Assembly (NCBI RefSeq): GCF_020804225.1
Contig: NZ_WJBI01000012.1
Location: 64,769 to 128,768 of the forward strand
Reading direction: 5' to 3'
Length of the DNA: 64,000 nt
Source: Methanosarcina sp. DH2
Lineage (GTDB): Archaea; Halobacteriota; Methanosarcinia; Methanosarcinales; Methanosarcinaceae
Made by a program: the position numbers and the translations under genes. Below are positions 27,961-36,398 of the stretch, in pieces. The stretch's first letter is position 1. Every line of letters starts with the position of its first letter. Below the pieces are notes generated by a model, which was not told the origin of the DNA, made no database searches, and saw nothing but the letters and a program-made list of their open reading frames with translations.

Positions 27961-28710
27961 ATTTGCTCTTATCTCCATTTCCTCTTCCGTGGTATTTAAA
28001 TTTCCGCAGTAAATGCATTTGTAATACCTAGTTGTGTTTATAACGCCTTCTGGTCTTGGTCCTATCATCGGAAAAGATTCCTTTTTTACATCGGGATTTC
28101 TATACTCGGAATTAATCCCTATCTTTCCACATTTTTTACATTTTATTTCTTTAGGCTTTCCCTTTGTTCCTTTGTGAGCTTTTATTTTCTCAGGGCTCTC
28201 ACTGCTATCCATAAATCCGCAATGCTTGCACTTCCAGTACCTTGTTATTGTGACGTTATATGAGTCTTCAGTACTTGCCTCTTTGATATCTGGTTCTTCC
28301 CTTTCTTCATAAGCATAGTTCATATGACATCTTTCGCATCTGGTAGCCTTCACATAATTTACGTTGTAAATTAGAAAATCGCCGATTAAGTGAATACCCA
28401 ACCCTACTACAGATCCTAAAATGCATATTAGGAAACCAGTAAATTCCTCAGACTTTTCTATATATCCAAAAAAGACTTTAAAAGAACCAAGATAAATTAT
28501 AGCTCCCAAAAGAGCATTTAACCATCCGGTTACCTTGGTGGCAATTACTCCGAATCTTCCAATGAAAGGCACCCAGTTGAGAATTTTCCTGTCTCTTATT
28601 TCTCCTTTGTATGTGCGTATAGTTGTCCGGTCTTGATCGCATTCTATCGAATATTCTTTATCTGTCTTTTCGCCGTTTTTCGTCTGGGTTTCTCCGGCAA
28701 TTTCAGTCAA
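27955..28710 (-). CDS. zinc-ribbon membrane protein, copy 3
   Basis: A 251-residue paralog of the gene at 25973 with the same order: strand-rich N terminus (YSIECDQDRTTIRTYKGEI), two to three membrane helices (about residues 50-115), and two zinc ribbons (CERCHMNYAYEE with WKCKHCGFMDS; IKCKKCGKIGI with YKCIYCGNLNT). The N termini of copies 1 and 3 are almost identical (MTEIAGETQ-KNGEK-DK), showing recent duplication, while the membrane parts have diverged. The start is TTG 28710; the ATG a few bases upstream is out of frame. The unit spacing of about 1 kb between repeats matches a tandem duplication of gene plus flank. Confidence 0.75.
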   Translation of the reverse strand: MTEIAGETQTKNGEKTDKEYSIECDQDRTTIRTYKGEIRDRKILNWVPFIGRFGVIATKVTGWLNALLGAIIYLGSFKVFFGYIEKSEEFTGFLICILGSVVGLGIHLIGDFLIYNVNYVKATRCERCHMNYAYEEREEPDIKEASTEDSYNVTITRYWKCKHCGFMDSSESPEKIKAHKGTKGKPKEIKCKKCGKIGINSEYRNPDVKKESFPMIGPRPEGVINTTRYYKCIYCGNLNTTEEEMEIRANI

Positions 28711-28775
28711 TTGAGCTTCATCTACCCTTTAATTTTAATCAAAACAAGCTTAAAAGGTTAATTATATTATAGGCT

Positions 28776-28796
28776 ACTTATAAGTTTTTATTTTAG
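28776..28796 (-). promoter_or_regulatory. promoter of zinc-ribbon copy 3
   Basis: On the minus strand, ctaaaataaaaacttataag contains a TATA box conserved with the one near 26801 upstream of copy 1. Confidence 0.5.
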
Positions 28797-28910
28797 ATTC
28801 ATAGGCATAAGGATGGATATTTTTGCTAAATTTTCTACTTTTTATGGCATTTTTGAAGATCTAAGGTATACAGTGCCTGAAAAAAGCAGCCATCCAAATA
28901 AGATAGAACA

Positions 28911-28960
28911 GAAGGATTTGAGGGAAGCTATGGTAAAAATATAATAAAAAAGTTATATTG
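28911..28960. repeat. 45-bp dispersed repeat, copy 4
   Basis: gaaggatttgagggaagcta followed by aaaatataataaaaaagtta. Right after it, tattgcttcggctttttgag matches the flank of copy 1 (tatcgcttcggtttatag). This suggests that a fourth zinc-ribbon gene once stood to the right and was replaced by the HicB-like locus. Confidence 0.7.
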
Positions 28961-29053
28961 CTTCGGCTTTTTGAGGTTCGAAGTTAACTTTTGATTTCAG
29001 TTCTGCCGGTAGCAACTTCAAATACTCACAGATTAAATATTATTCCGGTAAAG

Positions 29054-29221
29054 ATGGAAGGCAAGAGCTTGAATTATACATTCCTGATCGAGCAGGATGA
29101 AGACGGGACATATATTGCAAAAGTTCCTGACATACCGGGTTGTTATACTCAGGGAAAAACAGTTGAGCAGGCTATGGGGCGCATAAGAGAAGCGATACAG
29201 GTATGTCTTGAGGCTGAATAA
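29054..29221 (+). CDS. HicB/UPF0150-like antitoxin, orphan
   Basis: A 55-residue protein: MEGKSLNYTFLIEQDEDGTY, then AKVPDIPGCYTQGKTVEQA and a short helix. This is the HicB N-terminal partial RNase H-like fold without a C-terminal DNA-binding domain. In type II systems HicB binds and neutralises the HicA mRNA interferase. No HicA-like frame is visible on either side, so it is an orphan antitoxin or part of a decayed pair. ATG 29054 is chosen because the fold starts there; the frame upstream has no protein character. Confidence 0.75.
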   Translation: MEGKSLNYTFLIEQDEDGTYIAKVPDIPGCYTQGKTVEQAMGRIREAIQVCLEAE

Positions 29222-29242
29222 CGTGAAAAGTACTTTTTAATA

Positions 29243-29392
29243 TTAGAGTCCCATTTCTTTCTTTACCTCTGAAAGGGATATCAAAGTTCCTTTTTTCTGG
29301 CTCTCATGACTTTCATCTACGAGCTTTCTCTCTTCATCAGTAAGTATGCAGTCTATGTCTATCATATGCTCTCTTATGTCATCCTCTGCCAT
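29243..29392 (-). CDS. small antitoxin-like protein (49 aa)
   Basis: This short reading frame (MAEDDIREHMIDIDCILTDE at its start, ending GTLISLSEVKKEMGL) has balanced, protein-like composition. Its C-terminal pattern (a short linker, then an L-S-x-E-E/V-V-K-K-E-like end) is seen in RelB/ParD-type antitoxins of archaea. No toxin gene is next to it on the same strand; the HicB-like gene ends 21 bases away in convergent orientation. I hold the antitoxin reading as tentative. Confidence 0.45.
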   Translation of the reverse strand: MAEDDIREHMIDIDCILTDEERKLVDESHESQKKGTLISLSEVKKEMGL

Positions 29393-29833
29393 AATAGATG
29401 GTTAATACGAATCTTATTTGCAGATATCTTTTTCTCTGAGATCTATTTTTTCTTTCATTGTCCTTGCATGGGTTATGAGGTCACAGAACCTTTTTTTCCG
29501 TGTAACCTGTAAAAGCCTCACTTCTGCGTAGAAAATACACACTGAGAATTCTTCTCTCTATCAAATGTATCCTCTACTTCCAGCGCTAATTTATCTAGAC
29601 ACTGCAAGTCCTGTCAAACTCTCTCTTTTTCCTGATCATGCATTAATTTTTAAAGATATCATTTTTGCGATCTTCCTAATTTTTTTATAATACACTGGCT
29701 GAAATTGCTTGATTTTAGTATGTATTTTCTAAAGGTACTATTATATATTTATTCTATAACTGAAAAGACTTTTATCTCCTAAAACCAAAGCTTGGTATCG
29801 AATACTAATGGAATACCAAATTGGGGGGAAAAT
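29393..29833. other. gap between antitoxin remnants and the DUF2769 gene
   Basis: About 440 bases without a gene I can support. A TATA-like tatatatttattctataa at about 29742-29759 and GGGGGG at 29823-29828 fit promoter and ribosome binding site of the gene at 29834. Confidence 0.5.
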
Positions 29834-30229
29834 ATGAGCAATGGTAAAAATACATCAACTGAAAGGGAAAACCAAACAACACCTAGAGACAGAAATGTAT
29901 CTTTTCAAAGAGAAACAAATTTTGTAGTTCCTTATTCACGAGAAAACATCAATAGGTGCAGATGCCCACAATGTCCGGTTCAGGCTGATAGTAAATGTGT
30001 AAAAGACAAACTTGAGAATTCGAAAAAGGCAATGGAGGAAATGCCTGAAGGAGAAGTTCCCAGTTCTGAGGACGTTCCGGGAATATATTGCTCGACAGGC
30101 AAAGCGGCCTGCCAGGATCTTAATCCTGATCAGCAGTGTATCTGTAACACCTGTGATGTCTGGAATGAGTACGTTCTTGAAGAAGCAACACCATCTCAGT
30201 ACTTCTGTCAGAATGGCAGAGCAAAATGA
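29834..30229 (+). CDS. DUF2769 cysteine-rich protein
   Basis: A 131-residue soluble protein. The N-terminal ~45 residues are polar and probably disordered. The rest shows the cysteine pattern of the archaeal DUF2769 family: NRCRCPQCPVQADSKCV, then GIYCSTGKAACQDLN and QQCICNTCDVWNEY, ending YFCQNGRAK. Around ten cysteines suggest one or two metal sites. Function is unknown. ATG 29834 is preferred over 29792 because a strong GGGGGG Shine-Dalgarno-like run sits seven bases upstream. A hairpin terminator follows at 30239. Confidence 0.8.
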   Translation: MSNGKNTSTERENQTTPRDRNVSFQRETNFVVPYSRENINRCRCPQCPVQADSKCVKDKLENSKKAMEEMPEGEVPSSEDVPGIYCSTGKAACQDLNPDQQCICNTCDVWNEYVLEEATPSQYFCQNGRAK

Positions 30230-30238
30230 TTTATTTAT

Positions 30239-30260
30239 AGGGCTCTAGCCCTTTGTTTAT
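30239..30260 (+). terminator. hairpin terminator of the DUF2769 gene
   Basis: AGGGCTCTAGCCCT at 30239-30252 is a perfect short palindrome directly followed by ttgtttata, nine bases behind the stop codon. Confidence 0.6.
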
Positions 30261-30346
30261 ACATTATTACAATTTTTTTATTTGTTATTGACTATACCGA
30301 AAGTATAGAGAAAGATGAGTATGGAGAATGATGATTTTCTATCCAG

Positions 30347-30402
30347 TAACTTTATTCCGGATAGGACAATCAAATAACTTTATTCCGGATAGGACAATCA
30401 AA
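30347..30402. repeat. 28-bp perfect tandem duplication
   Basis: The unit taactttattccggatagga plus caatcaaa occurs twice head to tail without mismatch, which indicates a recent duplication. It lies between two convergent genes. Confidence 0.85.
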
Positions 30403-30447
30403 TATGGATAATTGGGCAAATTAAGACCACAGGCGAACAAATCGCTA

Positions 30448-30840
30448 TCAATTACTCATTTTCCAGGCTCTATAGTTTTCCAGGTCATCTTTAATAAGGC
30501 TAGATGCAAAAGCAAGCACAGCAACATCATCTGCAAATCCGAGTAAAGGAATAATGTCTGGGAGGAAGTCAACCGGACTTATGAGATACAGGAGAGCAAC
30601 TGTTATCACTAATACCGTTTTCTTCGGAACCGGGTATCTCTTATTGAAGGAATCTGCCAGCATAGAAAACAATAACCCTAAATAATCCCAAATTTTTCTA
30701 AGATCTGTTCGGCGTTGGTGAGCGCCTGTTGCTTCTTCAGGAGAAAACGTGCTGGTATCAGAAGTTTGATTTGAATTGACATCAAATTGGTCAATATTTG
30801 ATCCAACTTTTTTCCTTCTGAAATTATTGATTTTATCCAT
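30448..30840 (-). CDS. YkvA-like (DUF1232) membrane protein
   Basis: A 130-residue protein with a polar N-terminal half and the DUF1232 core in the second half. The core reads KKTVLVITVALLYLISPVDF followed by LPDIIPLLGFADDVAVL. The motif P-x-D-x-x-P-D-x-x-P is diagnostic. The two hydrophobic stretches would form a membrane hairpin. The family is widespread and of unknown function. The start ATG 30840 gives MDKINNFRRKKVGSN; the N-terminal ~50 residues are probably disordered. Confidence 0.85.
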   Translation of the reverse strand: MDKINNFRRKKVGSNIDQFDVNSNQTSDTSTFSPEEATGAHQRRTDLRKIWDYLGLLFSMLADSFNKRYPVPKKTVLVITVALLYLISPVDFLPDIIPLLGFADDVAVLAFASSLIKDDLENYRAWKMSN

Positions 30841-31406
30841 AATAATCCTCCAATCTTAAATTGGATTGTACGCAGGGTCTCTTAAACTAACTATAAATTG
30901 AATATTTCTTCCTCTTCTTCGGATCAATTGAGGCAGTTAATGGCTTTCTCAAATATTCAATATTATTTTGGCTCTTACAAATACTACTTCACTAATTATT
31001 GTAAAATAAATTTTAAATTAAGCGTTTCTTCCTGTTTTCGTGAATATTAAAGGACCACTAAAATAATCTAGTGCAAATAAAAATTGTGGTAATAGGTATA
31101 TTAAGTTTATTGAAGTTAGTTTGAAGGTTACTCAGTTTAACCTGACTGAACCTTTACGGGACCTCCACTTTAGTAATCATCAAAAAGGAATTATACTTAA
31201 AATTAATATTTTTTCAGGTCTTGTTTGAGGAATTCCTGGAACAGACTACTGCGGGATTACTGAATATTGTCGAATAATTAAGAGGATAAGTAAAAAGTGA
31301 TTGCAGGCCTTGGCGAGATATCCGACTCTACTATTCTAAAAGGGTTGTATCAAGAATTTCTGTCTCAATAATCTCTTTTCCATTGACTGTCAGGAGGTTA
31401 CTATAA
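30841..31406. other. AT-rich gap without gene
   Basis: About 560 bases. I see no coding frame. The right end contains AGGAGGTT (about 31391), an excellent ribosome binding site for the gene at 31407. Confidence 0.5.
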
Positions 31407-31880
31407 ATGGAGAAAACAGTAAGACTATACAAATCCGAAGACTGCAAAGTGATAGTTAAGTTGTTTTATGATACTATCCATGCGGTTAATTTAAAGGATT
31501 ATAATTCAGCACAACTTGACGTTTGGGCACCAGAAGAAATCGACATGGATATGTGGGATAAATCAATTTCTAATAACTATACGGTTGTAGTTGAAACTAA
31601 TGGTCTGATTATTGGCTTTGGTGATCTGGAGGATACCGGATATTTTAACCGGCTTTTTGTGCATAAAGATTTTCAAGGACAGGGAGTAGCAACCATAATC
31701 GCAAATGAATTAGAAAAATACGCGAAACAAAACGGTATTACGGTTGTTACTGCTGAAGCGTCAATCACAGCAAGACCGTTTTTTGAAAAGCGAGGTTATC
31801 GAGTAATTGAGATGCAAAGCATTAAGCGTAAAGGTCAAACTTTAACTAATTTTTTGATGAAAAAACACCTTGACAAATAA
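31407..31880 (+). CDS. GNAT-family N-acetyltransferase
   Basis: A 157-residue acetyltransferase resembling the YafP type. The acetyl-CoA binding loop is FVHKDFQGQGVATIIANELE, preceded by VVVETNGLIIGFGDLED and followed by TVVTAEASITARPFFEKRGY, the usual GNAT end. It transfers acetyl from acetyl-CoA to a small amine or protein; the substrate is unknown. An ideal ribosome binding site, AGGAGGTT, lies seven bases before ATG 31407. It stands alone. Confidence 0.88.
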   Translation: MEKTVRLYKSEDCKVIVKLFYDTIHAVNLKDYNSAQLDVWAPEEIDMDMWDKSISNNYTVVVETNGLIIGFGDLEDTGYFNRLFVHKDFQGQGVATIIANELEKYAKQNGITVVTAEASITARPFFEKRGYRVIEMQSIKRKGQTLTNFLMKKHLDK

Positions 31881-32114
31881 GCATTAGTCCTGTGACACGC
31901 TCTACTTGCCCACTTTCGAGGTAAACAGGATAATCTCTATATCTGGCAACTTTTACGTGCTCTTAATAAGATTTAAAAGTAAAATGGACTTTCATTACTG
32001 TAAAAAGGGGAAGGTATTATCCGTCTTAGATGTAAATTTCCTCAAGTAAATTCTGAAAGGCACTCAGAACTGATCATAAGAAACTGGATACAGCTACGTG
32101 AGCCTAACAATTTC

Positions 32115-32654
32115 GTGTCCGCTATACTTGCAGCAATCCCATTAATGATCCTGAACACTCTGCTTTCTATAACGGTTCTTGGTATATTTTCGCCTTTCTC
32201 TTTAGCAGATGTCGGCATTAATCCTTCACAAACAATAACGCTAACTATACACTTACAAGACCTTGCATACCTGATCGGGCTGGTTTTTATCCATGAACTT
32301 ATTCACCTTGTCTTTATTCCAGGTTTTTTAATGTCGGATAAAACATTTTTAGGAATTACTTATTTTGGCGGATTTGTTTATTCGGAAGAAGTAATCTCTA
32401 AATCAAGGTATACTCTTATTACACTGGCACCTTTTATCTTGCTCTCAATAATACTGCCTGGAATTCTGGGGGCTCTGGATCTATTAAATCCGTTAGCAAA
32501 GATCCTGATATTATTAAACGCTATGAGTTCTGGCGTTGACATGCTAGGCTTGATCCTTATAATGATCCAGGTGCCTGCAGGTGCTTACTTAACTTTCAAC
32601 GGGATAGGGACTTACTGGAAAATGATAGATAAGAGCATTCCCGGAAGCAACTGA
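32115..32654 (+). CDS. DUF3267-type membrane metalloprotease-like protein
   Basis: A protein of at least 179 residues with four membrane segments. The motif FIHELIHLVFIPGFL gives the zinc-binding HExxH, and TYFGGFVYSEEVISKSRYTL is the typical following block of DUF3267 putative zincins. The first available start is GTG 32115, but homologous-looking sequence continues upstream in the same frame (NWIQLREPNNF), and the frame is open back to about 31996 with no ATG, GTG or TTG. A Shine-Dalgarno-like GGGGAAGG near 32006-32013 is followed in frame by ATT ATC. So either a rare start codon is used or the 5' end is damaged. Confidence 0.72.
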   Translation: MSAILAAIPLMILNTLLSITVLGIFSPFSLADVGINPSQTITLTIHLQDLAYLIGLVFIHELIHLVFIPGFLMSDKTFLGITYFGGFVYSEEVISKSRYTLITLAPFILLSIILPGILGALDLLNPLAKILILLNAMSSGVDMLGLILIMIQVPAGAYLTFNGIGTYWKMIDKSIPGSN

Positions 32655-33246
32655 ATATATATATCTCAAGGTAGACAAGCGAATCCTTTTTTCAATAAGA
32701 TGTTTCTCACGCCTTTCATGAATACGGATGTGAGCCTATCAGTGCAAACAACTTATGTAAGGACTGTGACCTGTGCTGATAATGAGAATTTCAATGCCAT
32801 ACCTTTCAACATTTAATGAATCTTTAAAGCGATTGGCGCAGTCAGAAGATTTGAGGGGGGTCGGGGCGGAAATATAATACTAAAGTTATGTTTTCATGTC
32901 GAGGGCTAAATAATAATATCTTCTTTTTTCTTCAAACCCATTATGGAAAAGTCGCGCCACTGCGCGAGAAAAAACCCGTAAAGACAGCTAATACGGTTGC
33001 TTCGGGATTAGAGGCAAATGTGCAGTCTTGATTTTCAGGAGAGCAGGGGAAGTTGTCAAAGCAGAGAAAAAACGTACCATTCAGGGAATCAATACCTTAA
33101 GAGGAAAATTACAGAGCATTTTAATTATAAACATGCTTTTATAATCTTCAATCCATACTATTTAACCGGGGAACAGGAGATTTTCAATTCTCATGCAGTA
33201 TATTGAAATAAAAACTAATTTTGTTCCTAATTAAGGGGGTTAATGA
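32655..33246. other. gap with repeat copy 5
   Basis: About 590 bases. Besides the dispersed repeat at 32843 I see only short frames without protein character, one of which (near 32718-32780) ends in a four-cysteine fragment and may be a gene remnant. GGGGGT at 33235-33240 is the ribosome binding site of the next gene. Confidence 0.5.
32843..32890. repeat. 45-bp dispersed repeat, copy 5
   Basis: gaagatttgaggggggtcgg followed by ggcggaaatataatactaaa and gttatg. It lies 4 kb away from the zinc-ribbon array and has no gene of that family beside it, so the repeat can exist alone. Confidence 0.75.
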
Positions 33247-34476
33247 ATGCAAATTAAACTGGTAATTAAACCGATACTTGCAGTAATCTTCGTGCTTTTA
33301 GCAACATCGAATGCAGCTCTTGCAAATGAGAGCAGCAATCATATTGACGAACTACTGGTAAGTGATGCTTTCCATCCGCCTGGGGAGGGGGATCCCGGAA
33401 ATCTGTACAACGAATGGCACTACTTTAATATGATCGACGAAGAACAGAACCTGTCAGTAATATGCACTTTCAAATTGAACGGGGGTACTAATTCCTCGGA
33501 GGTTCTTCTGGGCTATTACGTGAATGATACTTCGGCTTCTTTTTATGAGGCATATCCTCTCACTCCGGAGGTTGTAAATTATTCTTCTCAATCTCCTGAT
33601 GTCAGGATAGCCAACAATACGGTAACCTTAACTGGCGAAGGGTATCGTGTGCATATCGAATCCGGGGATGGTTCAGGAGTTTTTGATGCCCTGTTCAAAC
33701 CGCAAACCAAACCTGCTCCTGTCTTTAATGCATCTAATTTATCTATTCCTGGGACGACTATCAACTGGCTGGTAGCTTCACCAAGAATGGAGGTTTCCGG
33801 AAACCTCTCTGTTGCTGGAGAAACTTATTCCCTGAATAACTCAAGAGCTTACCACGACCACAATTGGGGTTACTGGTCATGGGGAGATGATCTTGGGTGG
33901 GACTGGGGCCAGGTCTCCCAGGCAGAAAATTACTCAAGCGAGACAACTGGGGAGTATTCACTCAGTTTTGGAAACATCACCAATGCCAACCATTCACAAT
34001 CAGTAAATTCAGTCCTTAATGTTTGGGAGGATGGAGAAATCATTGCCAATTTTAGCAGGGAAGAAATACAAATTGAACATTCTAATCTGAGTACAACAGA
34101 TATTGGAATCCCCCCGGCAGAAATGTTTCCGGAATATATTCTACCCCAGGGTTCTTTCCCCTTCCCTCAAAGTACCCTTCTGAACGCCTCCTCAGGTTCT
34201 GATTCTCTTAATATAGAGTTCACCACTCAGCGCCCTGTCCCACTTCCAATAATAATTCCGGATAGAAATGAATCTGGAAATGAATCTGGAAATGAATCTG
34301 GAAATGAATCTGGAAGTGGAACTAAATACAGGATAATCTGGGAAATGATCGGGACCTATCAGGTTAACGGGGTAATAGACGGAAAACCCATTTCATATGC
34401 CGCAGACGGATTTCTGGAATACGTAGCAGGGATGCCTGTTGAGCCTGAGCCTTTTGTTCCCGCTCAACCGCAGTAA
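33247..34476 (+). CDS. secreted CrtC/AttH-like lipocalin-fold protein
   Basis: A 409-residue exported protein with a cleavable signal peptide (MQIKLVIKPILAVIFVLLAT, cleavage near ALANES). The two halves carry the motifs of the AttH/CrtC superfamily: YNEWHYFNMIDEE near residue 53 and the block RAYHDHNWGYWSWGDDLGWD near 198. The second resembles the active-site region of carotenoid 1,2-hydratase. Whether this one is an enzyme is unknown. Many N-glycosylation sequons fit an archaeal surface protein. Residues ~340-357 are four NESG repeats from a 12-bp slippage tract (34268-34315). GGGGGT stands seven bases before the ATG region. It has its own long leader. Confidence 0.75.
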   Translation: MQIKLVIKPILAVIFVLLATSNAALANESSNHIDELLVSDAFHPPGEGDPGNLYNEWHYFNMIDEEQNLSVICTFKLNGGTNSSEVLLGYYVNDTSASFYEAYPLTPEVVNYSSQSPDVRIANNTVTLTGEGYRVHIESGDGSGVFDALFKPQTKPAPVFNASNLSIPGTTINWLVASPRMEVSGNLSVAGETYSLNNSRAYHDHNWGYWSWGDDLGWDWGQVSQAENYSSETTGEYSLSFGNITNANHSQSVNSVLNVWEDGEIIANFSREEIQIEHSNLSTTDIGIPPAEMFPEYILPQGSFPFPQSTLLNASSGSDSLNIEFTTQRPVPLPIIIPDRNESGNESGNESGNESGSGTKYRIIWEMIGTYQVNGVIDGKPISYAADGFLEYVAGMPVEPEPFVPAQPQ

Positions 34477-34980
34477 AAGTATCCGTAGGACGATGGCATA
34501 AATCCAGCGGTGTTCAGAATTCGTTGAAAAACGGTCTTTTTAATTTTTTAACCATTCAGGTTTCCTTTTTATCCTTAATTTTTCCGGATTTGATGGAGAA
34601 TATACGAAAATGGTTATTTTTTATCTGCCATTTTTTATCCAGAAGTTCTAAATCCTTTTTAATTTTCAATGGTCGTTAGCTTCTCTCTTTTTTATTTTTA
34701 TATCTTCTTTCTATCAATTTCTTTCCCGATAAGTATGCGATCTATCCGGGTTTCTCATGCTTATCGTTATTTACTAATCCGAGATATTTATTTTCTGGAC
34801 AGTTTTACGGCAGGTCGGCAAATAGCAGGTCTTCCTATCTCTCCTTCCAGCTTTTCATCGGGAAAGCTATGCTGAAGCACAGGAAAATAACCGGTCAAAG
34901 CACGGCTAATGAGGTTGCTCCGCTTTAGAATTTTATCTATCTGAATTTGCCGTTTTTCCTTCTATCAGACGAACCCTGAT
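34477..34980. other. gap without gene between convergent genes
   Basis: About 500 bases of AT-rich sequence between two convergent genes. The longest frame in it (from about 34669) is rich in Phe/Ser/Ile without domain character and has no ribosome binding site; I leave it out. Confidence 0.5.
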
Positions 34981-35910
34981 TTACATAGGGTCTTCTCCTA
35001 CGAGCAAAACAATCTTCCCGCGCGTATGGCGGCTTTCGCTCATCTCATGTGCTTTTTGTGCATCTGAAAGAGGAAGTATGGTCGTTACAATTGGTTTGAC
35101 TCGCATCTCATCAATGACCTCTGCTATCTGGGCAAGCTCCTTCCCATCAGATTTTGTCATGAGGGTTTGTGCACGCACACCGTGTTCTTCTGCAGCTCCT
35201 TCGGGAATGCTGGCTACGGTGCTTACCAGAAACCCGCCGGGCTTTAGAACGCCCCAGGATTTATCGAAAGTATCTCCTCCGACTGTATCCAGTACGACGT
35301 CCATATTACAGGCAATATCCTCAAAGTTCTGGTTTGTATAGTTTATTACTACATCTGCACCTATGCTTTTTAAAAACTCTATATTGGTACCTGAAGCTGT
35401 GGCTACAACAAACGCTCCTTTCCATTTGGCGAACTGGACTGCAAAAGTCCCGACTCCGCCTGCAGCGCCGTGAATGAGCACTGACTGTCCCTTTTCGAGG
35501 CCTGCAATATCAAAAAGACACTGCCAGGCAGCCAGTCCGGCTGTTGGGATGGCTGCACTTTCAACGAACCCTATACTTCTGGGTTTTCTTGCCGCCTGTG
35601 TAGAGTTGACAACTGTGTACTCGGCATAGCCGCCTTCACCTATCGAGACTTTAGCAAAGACTTCTTCTTCGGGCTGGAAGAAGACTCCTCCCTGTCCCAG
35701 AGCGTCCACAACGCCTGCAACATCCAGTCCCATAATCATTGGCAAAGGCAGTTCCCCAACCAGGCCTTTACGTATCTTCCAATCCATTGGATTGACTCCA
35801 GCTGCAATGATCCTAATCCGAATTTCACCTGGACCTGGCTGGGGCTCAGGGACATCTTCGTACTTCAGAACCTCCGGTCCGCCAAACTCATGAATCCTTA
35901 CTGCTTTCAT
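34981..35910 (-). CDS. zinc-independent quinone oxidoreductase (MDR family)
   Basis: A 309-residue medium-chain dehydrogenase/reductase of the NADPH:quinone oxidoreductase type. The N-terminal GroES-like part has MKAVRIHEFGGPEVLKYEDV and AAGVNPMDWKIRKG. The Rossmann part has VLIHGAAGGVGTFAVQFAKW and the following VVINYTNQNFEDI. The structural zinc-binding cysteines are missing, as usual for quinone reductases. It reduces quinones or alpha,beta-unsaturated carbonyls with NADPH. The ORF is intact, and a TATA-free AT-rich leader lies upstream. It is a stand-alone gene. Confidence 0.9.
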   Translation of the reverse strand: MKAVRIHEFGGPEVLKYEDVPEPQPGPGEIRIRIIAAGVNPMDWKIRKGLVGELPLPMIMGLDVAGVVDALGQGGVFFQPEEEVFAKVSIGEGGYAEYTVVNSTQAARKPRSIGFVESAAIPTAGLAAWQCLFDIAGLEKGQSVLIHGAAGGVGTFAVQFAKWKGAFVVATASGTNIEFLKSIGADVVINYTNQNFEDIACNMDVVLDTVGGDTFDKSWGVLKPGGFLVSTVASIPEGAAEEHGVRAQTLMTKSDGKELAQIAEVIDEMRVKPIVTTILPLSDAQKAHEMSESRHTRGKIVLLVGEDPM

Positions 35911-35964
35911 ATTTTCACCTGAATATCAAATTTTTCTCCTGTGTACTGTATTCGTTGTATCTTT

Positions 35965-36398
35965 TCATTCTATCCAGTTGTCGGCATCTCTCTTCATCTG
36001 CTTTACTGCGAGTACCTGCGTCGGAGCACGGGGTTTCGGTATCTCAATTTTTCCGTAACCTGGGAACTCGTCCTCGCAGCACAACTGCTTTATTTTACTT
36101 TTGATGCATCTTCTCAGGGTCATTTCGCAGAGCGTATTTATCCACTCCCTGTATTTACAGCAGCGCGGGTACAATCTGCTGGATATCCCGGGTTTGTGAA
36201 ATAATCAAAATTATCAACTACCCCATCCCTGTATTTCTCGTCATAATTTCTGTTTATCTCTCCTTCTATCGGGTTAGTTAATAAATCTCCAGCTGTAGAA
36301 CCGGAATTTCCTGCATACTTTATCCAATCTGTGTTTGCAGATGGAAGCGCAATAAATACAATGAATACCAATGGCAGCAAAGCTCTCTTACCCTTCAA
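35965..36398 (-). pseudogene. small secreted protein, probably frameshifted
   Basis: From ATG 36398 the frame gives a signal peptide (KRALLPLVFIVFIALPSANT) and a polar stretch ending at 36138. A second frame on the same strand, from about 36190 down to 35965, continues with a cysteine-rich segment (YPRCCKYREWINTLCEMTLR, then KQLCCEDEFPGYGKIEIP). The two overlap where a one-base shift would join them into about 140 residues. I recognise neither part. The joining is an inference from composition only; the first frame may also be a complete 86-residue protein. Confidence 0.4.

Noticed and set aside
30347-30402. Possible start of a CRISPR array
   Set aside because: The two 28-bp copies are directly adjacent with no spacer between them; it is a simple tandem duplication.
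32718-32780. Short frame ending in a four-cysteine segment (LCKDCDLC)
   Set aside because: Only about 22 codons, bounded by stops and without a start; it may be a remnant but cannot be called a gene.
34669-34875. 68-codon frame between the CrtC-like and quinone reductase genes
   Set aside because: Phe/Ser/Ile-rich composition as expected of AT-rich DNA, with no ribosome binding site and no family.
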